Shown: positions 13,266 to 21,924 of the stretch, one piece after another
Layout: each line of letters opens with the position of its first letter
Position numbering within the stretch: the first letter of the stretch is position 1
NCBI GenBank assembly: GCA_038214535.1
Contig: JBBQRS010000054.1
Coordinates: 1 to 30,529, forward strand
DNA from: JBBQRS01 sp038214535
GTDB taxonomy: Bacteria; Chloroflexota; Anaerolineae; CG2-30-64-16
Reading direction: 5' to 3'
Length of the DNA stretch: 30,529 bases
The notes under the pieces: model-generated
Told to the model about the DNA's origin: nothing
Databases searched by the model: none
Seen by the model: the letters and a program-made list of their open reading frames with translations, nothing else
Program-made: the position numbers and the translations under genes

Positions 13266-14985
13266 GACGGCCGGCCTTCATCCAACAAAAGGGGGCCGAC
13301 GCCTCCTGCGCGGCCTGCGCGCCCAACTGCTGCTATGGACGATCCTGCCGCTGGCAGTGGTGTTGGTCGTCTTGTCACTCGCCGGCGTCGCGCGCCATCG
13401 CCAGGCTATGACCCGCCTGGTGGAAGATCGCGACCGGGGCGTCACCGTCGCCGAGGCAAACCGTTTGGGCCGCGAGATTGCCCAACAGGTCGCCCTGCTC
13501 ACCCGCCTGGCCGCGACGTCGCCTGTTGTCACTACGCCCCCTACGACTTTGTCAGATCAGCCTCCTGATGCCGTTGGCAGCTTCACCGGTGGCCTGGCCT
13601 GGTTGGATGGCCAGGGCGCGCTCGTCGCGACTTCGCCGGCCGCGTCCACCTGGGCAAAGAGCGACACAGCGCGCCTCCTGGCCGCGCGCGCCGCCACCGT
13701 CGGCCAACCGCAGTATGAAACCGATCTCCCAGGCGATGTTGCTGCGCGCCTGTTGGTCGCCGTGCCGGGGTCCGGCGGGAAAGTCCTGGTCGGCGCGCTG
13801 CCGGTGGAGGCCTTGAGCCTGGTCGAAAGCAACTTACTGTTGGAAGGCGAGATGCAGGGCGCCATGTACGTGCTGGACCAGACCGGACGCCGGGTCCACC
13901 ACCATGACCCCGCCGGCCTGGCCGTGGATCCAGCGGTGCTGGGCAGCTTGCCGCCGGACAGCACCGGATCGACCTATCTGCGCGATCGGAATGGGCGGGA
14001 ACTGCTCGTGTCGTATGCGCACGTCGAACCCCCGGGCTGGACCCTGGCGACCGTCGAAGATGTCCGCACGATCACCGCGCTGGGCATGAGCGCAGTCGAG
14101 GTTCTGCCGCTGCTCCTGCTCTTCGTGGCCGTGGTCGCGCTGTTGGCGGTCTCTTTCGGCGTCCTCAGCGTCGTGCGGCCGTTGCAGGAGCTCGATCGTC
14201 GGGCCGCACGGGTGGCCTGGGGAGACTTCGACGCGGTTGAGCAGCCAGTGGGCGGGGTGCAGGAAATTGACGACCTGCGCGTGACCCTGGCCCAGATGGC
14301 TGAGCGGATTCGGTCATACCAGAGCGGCATGCGCGACTATCTGAGCGCGATCACCCAGGGTCAGGAGGCAGAGCGCACCCGCCTGGCCCACGAACTGCAC
14401 GACGTCACGATCCAGGGGTTGGTCGCCCTGAAGCACCGCGGCCAGATGGCGCGCAAGGTGGTGGGACACGATCCCGAACGTGCCGGGCAGCGGCTGGATG
14501 AACTGAATGGATTAATCGACGCTGAGATGGCTAACCTGCGCCGACTGATCGGCGATCTACGGCCGATCTATCTGGAAGACCTCGGTTTCGTGCCGGCGCT
14601 GGAGATGCTGCCGCGTCAGATGCAAGAACGCTACGGGCTGCGCCTGCACCTGACGGTGCACGGCGAGGCAGTGCGGCTGGCCCACGATGTCGAGCTGGCG
14701 GCCTATCGCATCGTGCAACAGGCGCTCGCCAACGTAGCGGCCCACGCCGAAGCCCACAACGTCTGGTTGGATGTGACTTTCAACACCGAGCACCTCGTGT
14801 TGGTCGTTCGCGACGATGGGCGCGGCTTCACCCCGCCGGATCAGCCGGCCGATCTCACCCGCCAGGGCCATTTCGGATTGATGGGCATGCGGGAACGCGC
14901 CCTGCTCTACGGCGGCCAGCTTACGATCACCTCCAGCCCAGGCCAGGGCGCCACTATTACCGCGCGTCTGCCGCTGTTAGCCTGA
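13255..14985 (+). CDS. NarL-type sensor histidine kinase with HAMP
   Basis: A 576-residue membrane sensor kinase. The first transmembrane helix is LLLWTILPLAVVLVVLSLAG, followed by an extracytoplasmic sensor of about 230 residues (Cache-like in outline), a second helix (LLLLFVAVVALLAVSFGVLSV) and a HAMP domain (RPLQELDRRAARVAWGDFDA). The HisKA_3 box is ERTRLAHELHDVTIQGLVAL, with the phospho-acceptor His. The HATPase domain has QQALANVAAHAEA, DDGRGF and LMGMRERA. It partners the overlapping response regulator. The signal is unknown; the loop has no Cys cluster that would suggest direct metal sensing. Confidence 0.92.
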   Translation: MSGETAGLHPTKGGRRLLRGLRAQLLLWTILPLAVVLVVLSLAGVARHRQAMTRLVEDRDRGVTVAEANRLGREIAQQVALLTRLAATSPVVTTPPTTLSDQPPDAVGSFTGGLAWLDGQGALVATSPAASTWAKSDTARLLAARAATVGQPQYETDLPGDVAARLLVAVPGSGGKVLVGALPVEALSLVESNLLLEGEMQGAMYVLDQTGRRVHHHDPAGLAVDPAVLGSLPPDSTGSTYLRDRNGRELLVSYAHVEPPGWTLATVEDVRTITALGMSAVEVLPLLLLFVAVVALLAVSFGVLSVVRPLQELDRRAARVAWGDFDAVEQPVGGVQEIDDLRVTLAQMAERIRSYQSGMRDYLSAITQGQEAERTRLAHELHDVTIQGLVALKHRGQMARKVVGHDPERAGQRLDELNGLIDAEMANLRRLIGDLRPIYLEDLGFVPALEMLPRQMQERYGLRLHLTVHGEAVRLAHDVELAAYRIVQQALANVAAHAEAHNVWLDVTFNTEHLVLVVRDDGRGFTPPDQPADLTRQGHFGLMGMRERALLYGGQLTITSSPGQGATITARLPLLA

Positions 14986-15131
14986 CGCTGCCAGCGGAGA
15001 CAATTCCTCGCTGGACTTCCCGCTTTTGCCTGGTGCAGCGCAAGGGAAGCGCTGCCGGTTGTCATCGCAGCTCCCCGTTTCTCCCGGCGCGCCTGTGCCG
15101 GATCGCTTGCCTCCCTGTGCCACTTGCCACA

Positions 15132-15153
15132 ACCGCGCCGAATGGCCGAGCGC
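15132..15153. promoter_or_regulatory. Second copy of a 22-bp intergenic motif
   Basis: This 22-base stretch, with core GCGCCGAATGGC (15135-15146), matches 11682-11703 with one mismatch. It sits 95 bases upstream of the small membrane gene at 15248. The rest of the 262-base gap holds no gene I can support. A clear promoter is not seen. Confidence 0.4.
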
Positions 15154-15247
15154 AAGACCCGCCGTCTGGCGCTGCACAGCACTCCTGCATTGTACTACCA
15201 TGGGTTTTGCCAGCCCGGGATCATCAGGGCTTGAGGGAAGGCACACG

Positions 15248-15493
15248 ATGCACGACCAGACTGTTTCCAAAATGCTCGTTCTGCTGCTCGCCATCTGCTG
15301 CCTGGTGCCGCTGGCTGCGCTCGCCGCGGTGCTCTACTTCGCCGCGCCTGTTTGGCTCGTGACTCTAGTTGGGCTATTGGCTCTCGTGCTGCTGGCTCGA
15401 CGGCTGATGCACATGCTGGCGCCAGACGACGGAACTGGCCCATCCCGTGATCTTCCTACGCCACGGAGGCTTTCGACGCATGATCACGATTAA
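15248..15493 (+). CDS. Small membrane protein, DUF2933-like
   Basis: An 81-residue protein with two hydrophobic segments (MLVLLLAICCLVPLAALAAV and LVTLVGLLALVLLARRLMHM) and a polar tail ending HDHD. The CCLVPLA core is shared with the protein at 16347 (CCLIPLA), so the two are likely diverged paralogs. GGAAGG lies six bases before the ATG. Its 3' end overlaps the lgt start by 14 bases. DUF2933-type proteins are often found in heavy-metal resistance loci, but their function is unknown. Confidence 0.72.
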   Translation: MHDQTVSKMLVLLLAICCLVPLAALAAVLYFAAPVWLVTLVGLLALVLLARRLMHMLAPDDGTGPSRDLPTPRRLSTHDHD

Positions 15494-16277
15494 CATGGAT
15501 CCCATTCTGCTTCACCTGGGTCACTTCGCACTACGCTGGTATGGCCTGATTGTCATGATGGCGATTGCCGTCGGGGTAAGTGTGGCGCTGCGCGAGGCCA
15601 AGCGCAAACGCCTGAGTGATTTCCAGTTTGCCGATGCGATCCCCTGGGTGATCGTCGGCGGGCTGATCGGCGCGCGGCTATTCCACGTCATCGATCATTG
15701 GCCGGATGAGTATGCCTTCACCCCCTTGCGGGCGCTCTACGTCTGGGAGGGTGGCCTGGCGATCTGGGGCGGGATCATCGGCGGGCTGGCGGCCCTGGCG
15801 CTGTTTGCCTGGCGGCGGGGGCTGTCCCTGGCCGTGCTCCTGGATACCGCGGTCCCCGGCGTGGTGCTGGCGCAAGCCATCGGCCGAGTCGCATGTATCA
15901 TCACAGGCGACGCGGTCGGCAAGCCCACGACCGGGCCGTTTGGGTTGGCCTACACCAACCCCGGCGCGATGGTGCCGCAGCTGGGCGTCTACTACGCCCC
16001 AACGCCCATCTACGAGATCCTCATGAACCTGACCATCTTCGCCGTCGTGTGGCGATTGCGCAAACGCTCGCTGCCGGGTGGCGCGCTTTTCCTGATCTAT
16101 CTCGTGCTCTACTCCTTCGGGCGCTTCGTAATCACCTTCTGGAGCGCCTACAAGATCGTGGCCCTGGGCTTCAACCAGGCCCAGTTGATCAGCTTGGCGG
16201 GGCTGGCCGTAGGCGTACCGGCCCTGATATACCTGCTGTGGCGCCAGCGGCCTGCGCGCACGGTAGTTGCCGGATGA
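15480..16277 (+). CDS. lgt: Prolipoprotein diacylglyceryl transferase
   Basis: A 265-residue membrane enzyme that attaches diacylglycerol to the lipobox Cys of prolipoproteins. Visible features are the N-terminal LRWYGLIVMMAIAVGV, the GGLIGARLFHVI block, WEGGLAIWGGIIGG, the conserved Arg in GRVACIITGD (Lgt signature region, without the usual NGC), and the C-terminal SFGRFVITFW. The ATG at 15480 is preferred because GGAGG lies ten bases upstream; another ATG is at 15495. Its presence here is apt, since at least six neighbours are lipoproteins. It may be a second, dedicated copy, which the window cannot show. Confidence 0.92.
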   Translation: MITINMDPILLHLGHFALRWYGLIVMMAIAVGVSVALREAKRKRLSDFQFADAIPWVIVGGLIGARLFHVIDHWPDEYAFTPLRALYVWEGGLAIWGGIIGGLAALALFAWRRGLSLAVLLDTAVPGVVLAQAIGRVACIITGDAVGKPTTGPFGLAYTNPGAMVPQLGVYYAPTPIYEILMNLTIFAVVWRLRKRSLPGGALFLIYLVLYSFGRFVITFWSAYKIVALGFNQAQLISLAGLAVGVPALIYLLWRQRPARTVVAG

Positions 16278-16346
16278 CGAGACGCCGGAGAGGATCAGAC
16301 GTGGTCGTCAACGAATGCGCAACGGATGAACTAATGGAGGGCGCAC

Positions 16347-16685
16347 GTGGAACGCAACACGGCACACGGCGACCGGCACATGTTGCTGCTGACCCTCTGC
16401 TGCCTGATTCCGCTGGCGGCCATGGGTGCGATCTTCGTGCTGAAGATCCCGGTACCGCGAGTAATGTCTTACGGCCTGATCCTGCTCTATCCATTGAGCC
16501 ACGTGTTGATGATGAGGCTGATGGGGCGCGGGCAGCACGACCACGCCGCGGACACCGTAACTCGGACAGGCGCAGAGACCGCCGAGATCGATGCTATGCA
16601 GACCCCTGGGCAAAGGGGGCGCGGCCTGCCACTAAGGCCGCAAAGTACAAAGCCGATCCTGGCGAGTGCAAGAAGTGCGGCGTGA
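16347..16685 (+). CDS. Small membrane protein, DUF2933 family
   Basis: A 112-residue protein that starts at GTG after GGAGGG. The DUF2933 pattern is good: HMLLLTLCCLIPLAAMGAIF, then YGLILLYPLSHVLMMRLMG. After about residue 75 the sequence becomes low in structure, and the frame ends at a TGA. In a neighbouring frame the same DNA encodes KYKADPGECKKCGVMIQDNH with a CxxC pair, which looks more protein-like than the called tail. A frameshift near 16600-16640 is therefore possible. It follows lgt by 69 bases. Confidence 0.7.
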   Translation: MERNTAHGDRHMLLLTLCCLIPLAAMGAIFVLKIPVPRVMSYGLILLYPLSHVLMMRLMGRGQHDHAADTVTRTGAETAEIDAMQTPGQRGRGLPLRPQSTKPILASARSAA

Positions 16686-16876
16686 TGATTCAAGATAACC
16701 ACGTGGAAGCACCGTGCCAGACCAAGGCCTCTGCCCCCGCGCCAGCCCGGCGTGGCGGCAATTCGGTGAACGCTGGTTGCCGATCATGCTGGTGTTCATC
16801 GGCGCTGCTGTACCGACCACCTTGACGCCCACCCGCCCGACGCCGGCCACCCTCACGCCGCGAAACATCGGAGGCT

Positions 16877-17809
16877 ATGTGGTTGAAAGCTTGGTCTCAA
16901 TCGATAATTGTTAGCTGGCTGCCGAACCGCGAGAAGAATGTGATGGGGATCAAAATCCGAGAGAAGCTCCTCCGGTCCGACACCTGGCTGGTGATCGCTT
17001 TCCTGGCTTTGGCCGGGTGGAGTGTGGATGCCCTGCGGATGTTCCTGACGATGCACGGCAACTGGCAGGGCGGTCTGGCCGCGTTTGCCGGCCATTTCTG
17101 GTACGCCCTCCCGATGACGACCGCCATCGTTGTGCTCAGTCGCGTGAAACCTAAGGCTCGGCTCCTCGGTACTGCAATCTATGACGAAGCCGGCCGGCTC
17201 ACGCAGTCGCAAGGCGCTTGCTGCCTGGAAGAGCTGGTGGCCAAAGGCATGGTGGCGGCCCTGCACGATAGCGGCCCTAATACGCTCCAGGGACTGACCC
17301 TGCCTTCCGGCGTCAGTGCCTACTTCATACGGCAAGGCGGCCGCACCGTGGTTCTCAACTTCTCAGGGCCGGCCTCGCCTGAAGCCCTGGGCGACAGCGT
17401 CCGCCAGCTCACCGCGCGATCCACCGTTACCTTCGACATGTTCGACGGACTGGAGCCGGCCGTAGCTGCGTTGGCGGCTAATGCGCTCAACTCGCCGGTC
17501 AAGCGCGATGTGCTGGCTTACCTGTACCGATTCAAGCTGTCAGCGGTCGAGCTCAGCGACTTGATCTACCGGGTCAGCGCTGAACCGGCAGCGGTCACGC
17601 AGGCGCTCGACGATTTGATGCGTCTGGACCTGGTGAGTCGCCTGTCGGTCTGCAATCTCACCTTCTATCAGCTCAACCGCACACCGGAAACGCTGCGCTT
17701 GCTCGATCGGCTTTTTGCCTGGCAGGCCGACTGGCAGTCGCAACTCCAGAAGCTCAGCTCATACCTACTGACGCGGCCAGAGTACGGCCGCGCCGCGGAG
17801 CGCAAGTAG
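16877..17809 (+). CDS. Membrane-anchored protein with C-terminal winged helix
   Basis: I do not recognise a named family. The frame is 310 residues. The N-terminal part has two hydrophobic segments (TWLVIAFLALAGWSVDALRM and FWYALPMTTAIVVLS). A middle domain of about 100 residues (LLGTAIYDEAGRL to VVLNFSG) alternates strands and helices and loosely recalls a roadblock-type fold. The C-terminal part (SPVKRDVLAYLYRF, AVELSDLIYRVSAEPAAV, ALDDLMRLDLVSRL) reads as a winged helix of the ArsR type. Start choice is uncertain: ATG 16877 is too close to GGAGG, whereas TTG 16883 is eight bases from it, and ATG 16943 is also possible. It may be a membrane-linked regulator. Confidence 0.65.
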   Translation: MWLKAWSQSIIVSWLPNREKNVMGIKIREKLLRSDTWLVIAFLALAGWSVDALRMFLTMHGNWQGGLAAFAGHFWYALPMTTAIVVLSRVKPKARLLGTAIYDEAGRLTQSQGACCLEELVAKGMVAALHDSGPNTLQGLTLPSGVSAYFIRQGGRTVVLNFSGPASPEALGDSVRQLTARSTVTFDMFDGLEPAVAALAANALNSPVKRDVLAYLYRFKLSAVELSDLIYRVSAEPAAVTQALDDLMRLDLVSRLSVCNLTFYQLNRTPETLRLLDRLFAWQADWQSQLQKLSSYLLTRPEYGRAAERK

Positions 17810-17887
17810 GACGTGGAACTCATGCGGGTTCTGATGAGCATGTCCCTCTCCGTCCTGACAAATCTTGCAGCCTTCAGGAGGCAACCG

Positions 17888-18742
17888 ATGCGATCTGTGC
17901 AAGTTCTCATCGCCATTGTGATGTTCGCGTTGGTTTCATCCCCGGTCGCCGTTCAGGCCGCTGACGGCCCGACCTACGTGGTCCAGCCGGGCGATACCGT
18001 GGCGTCGATCGCGGCGGCAAACGGCGTCGCTGCCCAGTCGCTCGCTGATGCCAATGGACTGACCGATCCCGACCTGATCCTAGTAGGACAGGTCTTGATC
18101 ATCCCGCGCGCCATGGCGGCGCCTCCCGGACCCGCCGTGGCTGCTGTGAAACCAGTGTCAACATCCGCGGGGCCTTCCCGCCTGACCGTATACACCGTCA
18201 AACCGGGTCAGACCCTCTCACAGATCGCACGAGAGCTTGGGGTCAGCGTGGCAGCTATCGTTGACGCGAATGGCCTGGCTGACCCGGATCGGATCTACAC
18301 CGGCATGGGTTTGCGCATCCCCGGCGCCCAGGATGTGACGGCGTTGATCGGCGCGGTCACGGACACGCGTTTCATCGCCAGCATCTCCGGCCAGCACTGC
18401 TGGCTATACCAGGCCGGCGAACTCACCGGCAATTGGCGTTGCTCTACCGGTCGGAAAGCCTCGCCGACCGTTCCCGGCGCCTACAAGATTCAGTCCAAGA
18501 TCAACCCGGCCTACGCCTCGCGCTGGGATTTCTGGATGCCGTATTGGATGGGGCTTTACTACGCCGGCAGCACCGAGAACGGGATTCACGGCTTGCCGTA
18601 CGATCCCAAGACCGGAAGACAGACGTGGGCGGGAGCGGTGGGCACACCTATCACCTACGGCTGCATCATGCTCGATGACGCCAACGCCAAGGCGCTCTTC
18701 GATGTCGCCTACATCGGCATGCCGGTGGTCATCCTGCCATGA
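17888..18742 (+). CDS. LysM-domain L,D-transpeptidase
   Basis: A 284-residue exported protein. A Sec signal (VLIAIVMFALVSSPVAVQA) is followed by two LysM repeats (YVVQPGDTVASIAAANGV near residue 30 and YTVKPGQTLSQIARELGV near 100) and a YkuD catalytic domain. That domain has TDTRFIASISGQHCWLYQ, the His of GIHGLP and the active Cys in TYGCIMLDD. Such enzymes make 3-3 crosslinks in peptidoglycan or attach proteins to it, and LysM binds glycan. A perfect AGGAGG six bases before ATG 17888 fixes the start over the longer frame at 17813. Confidence 0.9.
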   Translation: MRSVQVLIAIVMFALVSSPVAVQAADGPTYVVQPGDTVASIAAANGVAAQSLADANGLTDPDLILVGQVLIIPRAMAAPPGPAVAAVKPVSTSAGPSRLTVYTVKPGQTLSQIARELGVSVAAIVDANGLADPDRIYTGMGLRIPGAQDVTALIGAVTDTRFIASISGQHCWLYQAGELTGNWRCSTGRKASPTVPGAYKIQSKINPAYASRWDFWMPYWMGLYYAGSTENGIHGLPYDPKTGRQTWAGAVGTPITYGCIMLDDANAKALFDVAYIGMPVVILP

Positions 18743-18756
18743 CCGAATTCACGCCC

Positions 18757-18770
18757 CCGCCGAATGGCGG
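18757..18770. promoter_or_regulatory. CCGCC-GAAT-GGCGG dyad upstream of DoxX promoter
   Basis: A 5-bp inverted repeat around GAAT shares the GCCGAATGGC core with motifs at 71, 11685 and 15135. It lies 24 bases before the -35 box of the DoxX promoter, a plausible site for the same regulator. Confidence 0.4.
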
Positions 18771-18794
18771 GTACAAAGACAGGCCGAATACCCG

Positions 18795-18823
18795 TTGCAG
18801 CAAGCTCGGTCTGGTGCGATAAT
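18795..18823 (+). promoter_or_regulatory. Promoter of the DoxX gene
   Basis: TTGCAG (18795-18800) and GATAAT (18818-18823) are separated by 17 bases. Transcription would start near 18830, about 90 bases before the DoxX ATG. The layout matches the promoter at 11723. Confidence 0.5.
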
Positions 18824-18921
18824 CTTCCCAGATTGAAGTGACGAAAACGCAGGCGCTGAATTGCGGTAGAAGTGGCCGGCACGCGATTCAGGCGCTATCA
18901 CAATCATCAGGGGGAATCAAG

Positions 18922-19518
18922 ATGACAAGCGCTGCAGTTGCAGATAAACGCCGAAATACGGTGGCATTCGACGATCCGCCGTTCGTCCAGAGACTATTCA
19001 GCACGACTGCCTGGGCTTGGCTCTGGCTGATCGTTCGTCTATATGTGGGCTATTTCTGGCTCACATCCGGCCTGGGCAAGCTCAGCAACCCGGCCTGGGT
19101 GCAAACCGGCGTGGCGTTGAAGGGTTTCTGGGAGAAAGCGGCGGCCGTGCCAGACGCGCCGGCGCGTCCGCTCATCGCGTTCGACTGGTATCGCACGGCC
19201 ATCCAATTTCTGCTCGACAGCGGCTCGTACACCTGGTTCGCTAAGCTGGTAACCGCCGGTGAGATCCTGATCGGGATCGCGCTGATCCTGGGCCTCTTCA
19301 CCGGCATCGCCGCCTTTTTCGGCGGTTTCATGAACTGGAACTTCATGATGGCCGGGACAGCCAGCATCAACCCTGTGCTATTCCCGCTCGCGATCCTGTT
19401 GGTGCTGGCCTGGAAAGTGGCGGGCTGGTGGGGGCTTGACCGTTGGGTGCTGCCTGCGCTGGGCACGCCCTGGCGGCCCGGCCGGATTTTTGCGCCGAAC
19501 ACAAGCACAACTTCATAG
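18922..19518 (+). CDS. DoxX family membrane protein
   Basis: A 198-residue membrane protein with four hydrophobic segments. The DoxX pattern is visible: WLWLIVRLYVGYFWLTSGLG, then KLVTAGEILIGIALILGLFTG and FFGGFMNWNFMMAG. DoxX/DoxD proteins include the thiosulfate:quinone oxidoreductase subunit of archaea and partners of thiol-redox proteins. The ATG at 18922 follows AGGGGGAATCAAG and is preferred over the frame start at 18838. It is a stand-alone unit with its own promoter and a strong hairpin after it. Confidence 0.85.
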   Translation: MTSAAVADKRRNTVAFDDPPFVQRLFSTTAWAWLWLIVRLYVGYFWLTSGLGKLSNPAWVQTGVALKGFWEKAAAVPDAPARPLIAFDWYRTAIQFLLDSGSYTWFAKLVTAGEILIGIALILGLFTGIAAFFGGFMNWNFMMAGTASINPVLFPLAILLVLAWKVAGWWGLDRWVLPALGTPWRPGRIFAPNTSTTS

Positions 19519-19572
19519 ATACTGCTCGCCTGCCGGCGCATGGCGCTGGCGATATCATGCAGACTGCTACGC

Positions 19573-19611
19573 CTTCGGTGGGTACAACCAATGCGGCTGT
19601 ACCCACCGAAG
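19573..19611 (+). terminator. Strong hairpin after DoxX gene
   Basis: A perfect 14-bp stem (CTTCGGTGGGTACA / TGTACCCACCGAAG) with an 11-base loop is followed by TTT. It lies 54 bases after the DoxX stop and before the Met-rich oxidase, and is a likely rho-independent terminator with a short U-run. The rest of the 239-base gap (19519-19757) shows no gene. Confidence 0.6.
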
Positions 19612-19757
19612 TTTATAGAACCACAGTAGACAAAATGGCCTACTCGCGGATGCGGCACTTAACGCTTACCACGAACGCTAAGCTTCGGACGTATGTTAGC
19701 TGAGAAGTCGTACTTCCCTGGTGAATTCCGAACGATTCCCGAGTGAGGAGAAACTCC

Positions 19758-21857
19758 ATGACCTGCCAACACATCCAACTGAGCCGACGCGCGGCTCGTT
19801 CGCTGGTTATATTCATCAGCCTGACCCTCCTGGCTGTGATCCTGACTGCTTGTACCGGTGTGCAACCGGGCGCTGCCCAGCCGGTTGCTCCGGCCCAGGT
19901 TCCCGCCGCGGCAACCGTCGCGGCGACCCAGGCCCCTCCCGTTGCCGCCGAGAAACCAGTCACCGCCCTGTCCCAGGTCCCTGTCGCAACCCCGGCCAAG
20001 CCGGCCGCATCGGTCCCGGCGGGCAATCTGACCCAGAGCGCGGAAGCCGGCGCAGTGACGGTCGAGATCACGCCGTTGAACCTGAGCGACCTCAAAGTCA
20101 ACACCCTGGATTTCAAGGTCTCCATGAACACGCACTCGGTGGAGTTGGGCGTAGACCTGGCGAAGCTGGCCGCGCTGAAGATCGGTGCGAACGAAGTCGC
20201 GGCAAAGGGGTGGCAGGCTTCGGCCGGCGGCGGGCACCACGTCGAGGGCACGTTGAGTTTCCCGACCAAGACTGCCGATGGTAAGCTGCTTCTGGCCGGC
20301 GTCACGGGCTTCAACCTCATTATCCGCAACCTGGCCAGTGTGCCAGAACGCACCTTTACGTGGGATCTTGGCCAGGCCGGCGCTAATGCGGGAGGTATGC
20401 CGATGTCTGGCGCCGCGACCCGCGGCGACATTGGGCTGGCCGCAACCGCCCCTGTGACCGGCACGATGCCGATGGGTCAGGGCACGACCAGTATGGGGAT
20501 GGGCGCAGGTAATGCTGTCACCGGCACGATGCCGCTGGGCGGCCAGGGCGCGGGCATGATGGGCGCGGGCAGCGCCATCACCAGCACGATGCCGATGTCC
20601 GGTACAATGCCCATGTCGGGCGACATGATGGGCATGATGGCTAATATGCAGGGCATGATGGGCATGATGAAGAACATGCCCCCAGCCGAGCACCAACAGA
20701 TGATGGCGAACATGATGAGCATGACGCAGGGCATGATGGGGCAAATGGGCGGCATGTCCCAGGGCGCCCAGGCGCAGATGATGCCCCAGATGATGAGCAT
20801 GATGTCCCAGATGCTTGAAATGATGAAGGGCATGCCCTCTGATACGCAGGGCCAGATGATGCCGCAGATGATGGGCATGATGGGCCAGATGATGCAGATG
20901 ATAGGCGGCGCAGGGACGGGTGACATGGGCGGCGCCGGAAGCATGGGCGGGATGAGTGGCGCTCACATGGAACCCATCCCCCCAACCGGCGTGCCGGACA
21001 CCGCGGCGAAGACCGGCGGCCAGCCGCTTTCGTTCAAGGTGGAAAACGGCGTCAAGGTCTTCGAGTTGACCGCCAGTCCCGTGCGCTGGAACATCCTGGA
21101 CAACGTCAAGGTCACTGCGTGGGCGTACAACGGCAGCGTTCCCGGCCCCATGATCCGCGTCACCGAAGGTGACAAGGTACGCATCATCCTGAAGAACGAG
21201 CTGCCCGAAGCCACGAGCATTCACTGGCACGGCATCCCCGTGCCCAACGCCATGGACGGCGTCACACCGATCCAACCCGGCGCAAGCTTCACCTATGAGT
21301 TCACCGCGCCGCCGGTCGGCAGCTTCATGTACCACTCCCACGTGAATAGCGACAAGCAGCTCGGGCTCGGCCTGTATGCCCCGTTTATCGTGGACCCGAA
21401 GACGCCGTCGGCCAACAAACCCGTCGTGGATGTGACCTGGATGCTCTCTGAGTGGCGCGTCGGATCGGACGGGCAGACCTACGCCACTATGCCGATGGCC
21501 GGCGCCGAGCCGAACTACTTCACCATCAACGGCAAGAGCTATCCGAACACTCAGCCGATCGAGGTCAAAAAGGGCCAACGCGTGCGCGTACGACTGGCAA
21601 ACGTCGGTCAACTCACACACCCTATGCACCTGCACGGCATGAATTTCAAGGTCGTAGCCTACGATGGCGTGCCGCTGCCTGCCAGCCAGCAGATCGTGCG
21701 CAACACGATCCCCGTCAATCCCGGCGAGCTGGTGGACATTGAGTTCGTGGCCGACAACGTGGGCACCTGGATGTTCCACTGCCACGTGCTGCACCACGTC
21801 ACCAACGACAACGAGGAGCCGGGCGGCCTGGTGACGCTGGTCAAGGTCACCGAATAA
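19758..21857 (+). CDS. Multicopper oxidase with large Met-rich segment
   Basis: A 699-residue lipoprotein (signal ending ILTAC). Domains in order: an Ala/Pro linker; a small beta-rich domain (about 90-205) with VEITPLNLSDLKVNTLDFKV; a Met-rich region (about 212-405) with roughly 55 methionines in MM, MxM and GMM clusters; and a two-domain oxidase (about 410-699) with IHWHG, YHSHVN, HPMHLHG and HCHVLHH. Met-rich segments in copper oxidases bind Cu(I) and feed it to the active site. GAGGAG seven bases before the ATG fixes the start. The next gene is an FTR1 permease, so a Fet3-like ferroxidase role is plausible alongside cuprous oxidation. The catalytic half closely resembles the protein at 6097-7191. 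Confidence 0.9.
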   Translation: MTCQHIQLSRRAARSLVIFISLTLLAVILTACTGVQPGAAQPVAPAQVPAAATVAATQAPPVAAEKPVTALSQVPVATPAKPAASVPAGNLTQSAEAGAVTVEITPLNLSDLKVNTLDFKVSMNTHSVELGVDLAKLAALKIGANEVAAKGWQASAGGGHHVEGTLSFPTKTADGKLLLAGVTGFNLIIRNLASVPERTFTWDLGQAGANAGGMPMSGAATRGDIGLAATAPVTGTMPMGQGTTSMGMGAGNAVTGTMPLGGQGAGMMGAGSAITSTMPMSGTMPMSGDMMGMMANMQGMMGMMKNMPPAEHQQMMANMMSMTQGMMGQMGGMSQGAQAQMMPQMMSMMSQMLEMMKGMPSDTQGQMMPQMMGMMGQMMQMIGGAGTGDMGGAGSMGGMSGAHMEPIPPTGVPDTAAKTGGQPLSFKVENGVKVFELTASPVRWNILDNVKVTAWAYNGSVPGPMIRVTEGDKVRIILKNELPEATSIHWHGIPVPNAMDGVTPIQPGASFTYEFTAPPVGSFMYHSHVNSDKQLGLGLYAPFIVDPKTPSANKPVVDVTWMLSEWRVGSDGQTYATMPMAGAEPNYFTINGKSYPNTQPIEVKKGQRVRVRLANVGQLTHPMHLHGMNFKVVAYDGVPLPASQQIVRNTIPVNPGELVDIEFVADNVGTWMFHCHVLHHVTNDNEEPGGLVTLVKVTE

Positions 21858-21924
21858 GCGAATCGGACCGCGGAGGTCTCGCCGGCCTCCGCGGCCTCCG
21901 CGTTGGAGGATAGGGAATCACATC

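Noticed and set aside
15893..16825. Plus-strand frame of 310 codons overlapping lgt and DUF2933
   Set aside because: Most of it is an out-of-frame shadow of lgt. Only its end (CxxC part) is noted as a possible frameshifted tail.
19659..21797. Open frame of 712 codons on the minus strand, rich in His (HHAHH patterns)
   Set aside because: It is the antisense of the Met-rich oxidase: ATG codons read CAT (His) on the other strand. The plus strand has a signal peptide, an SD and copper motifs.
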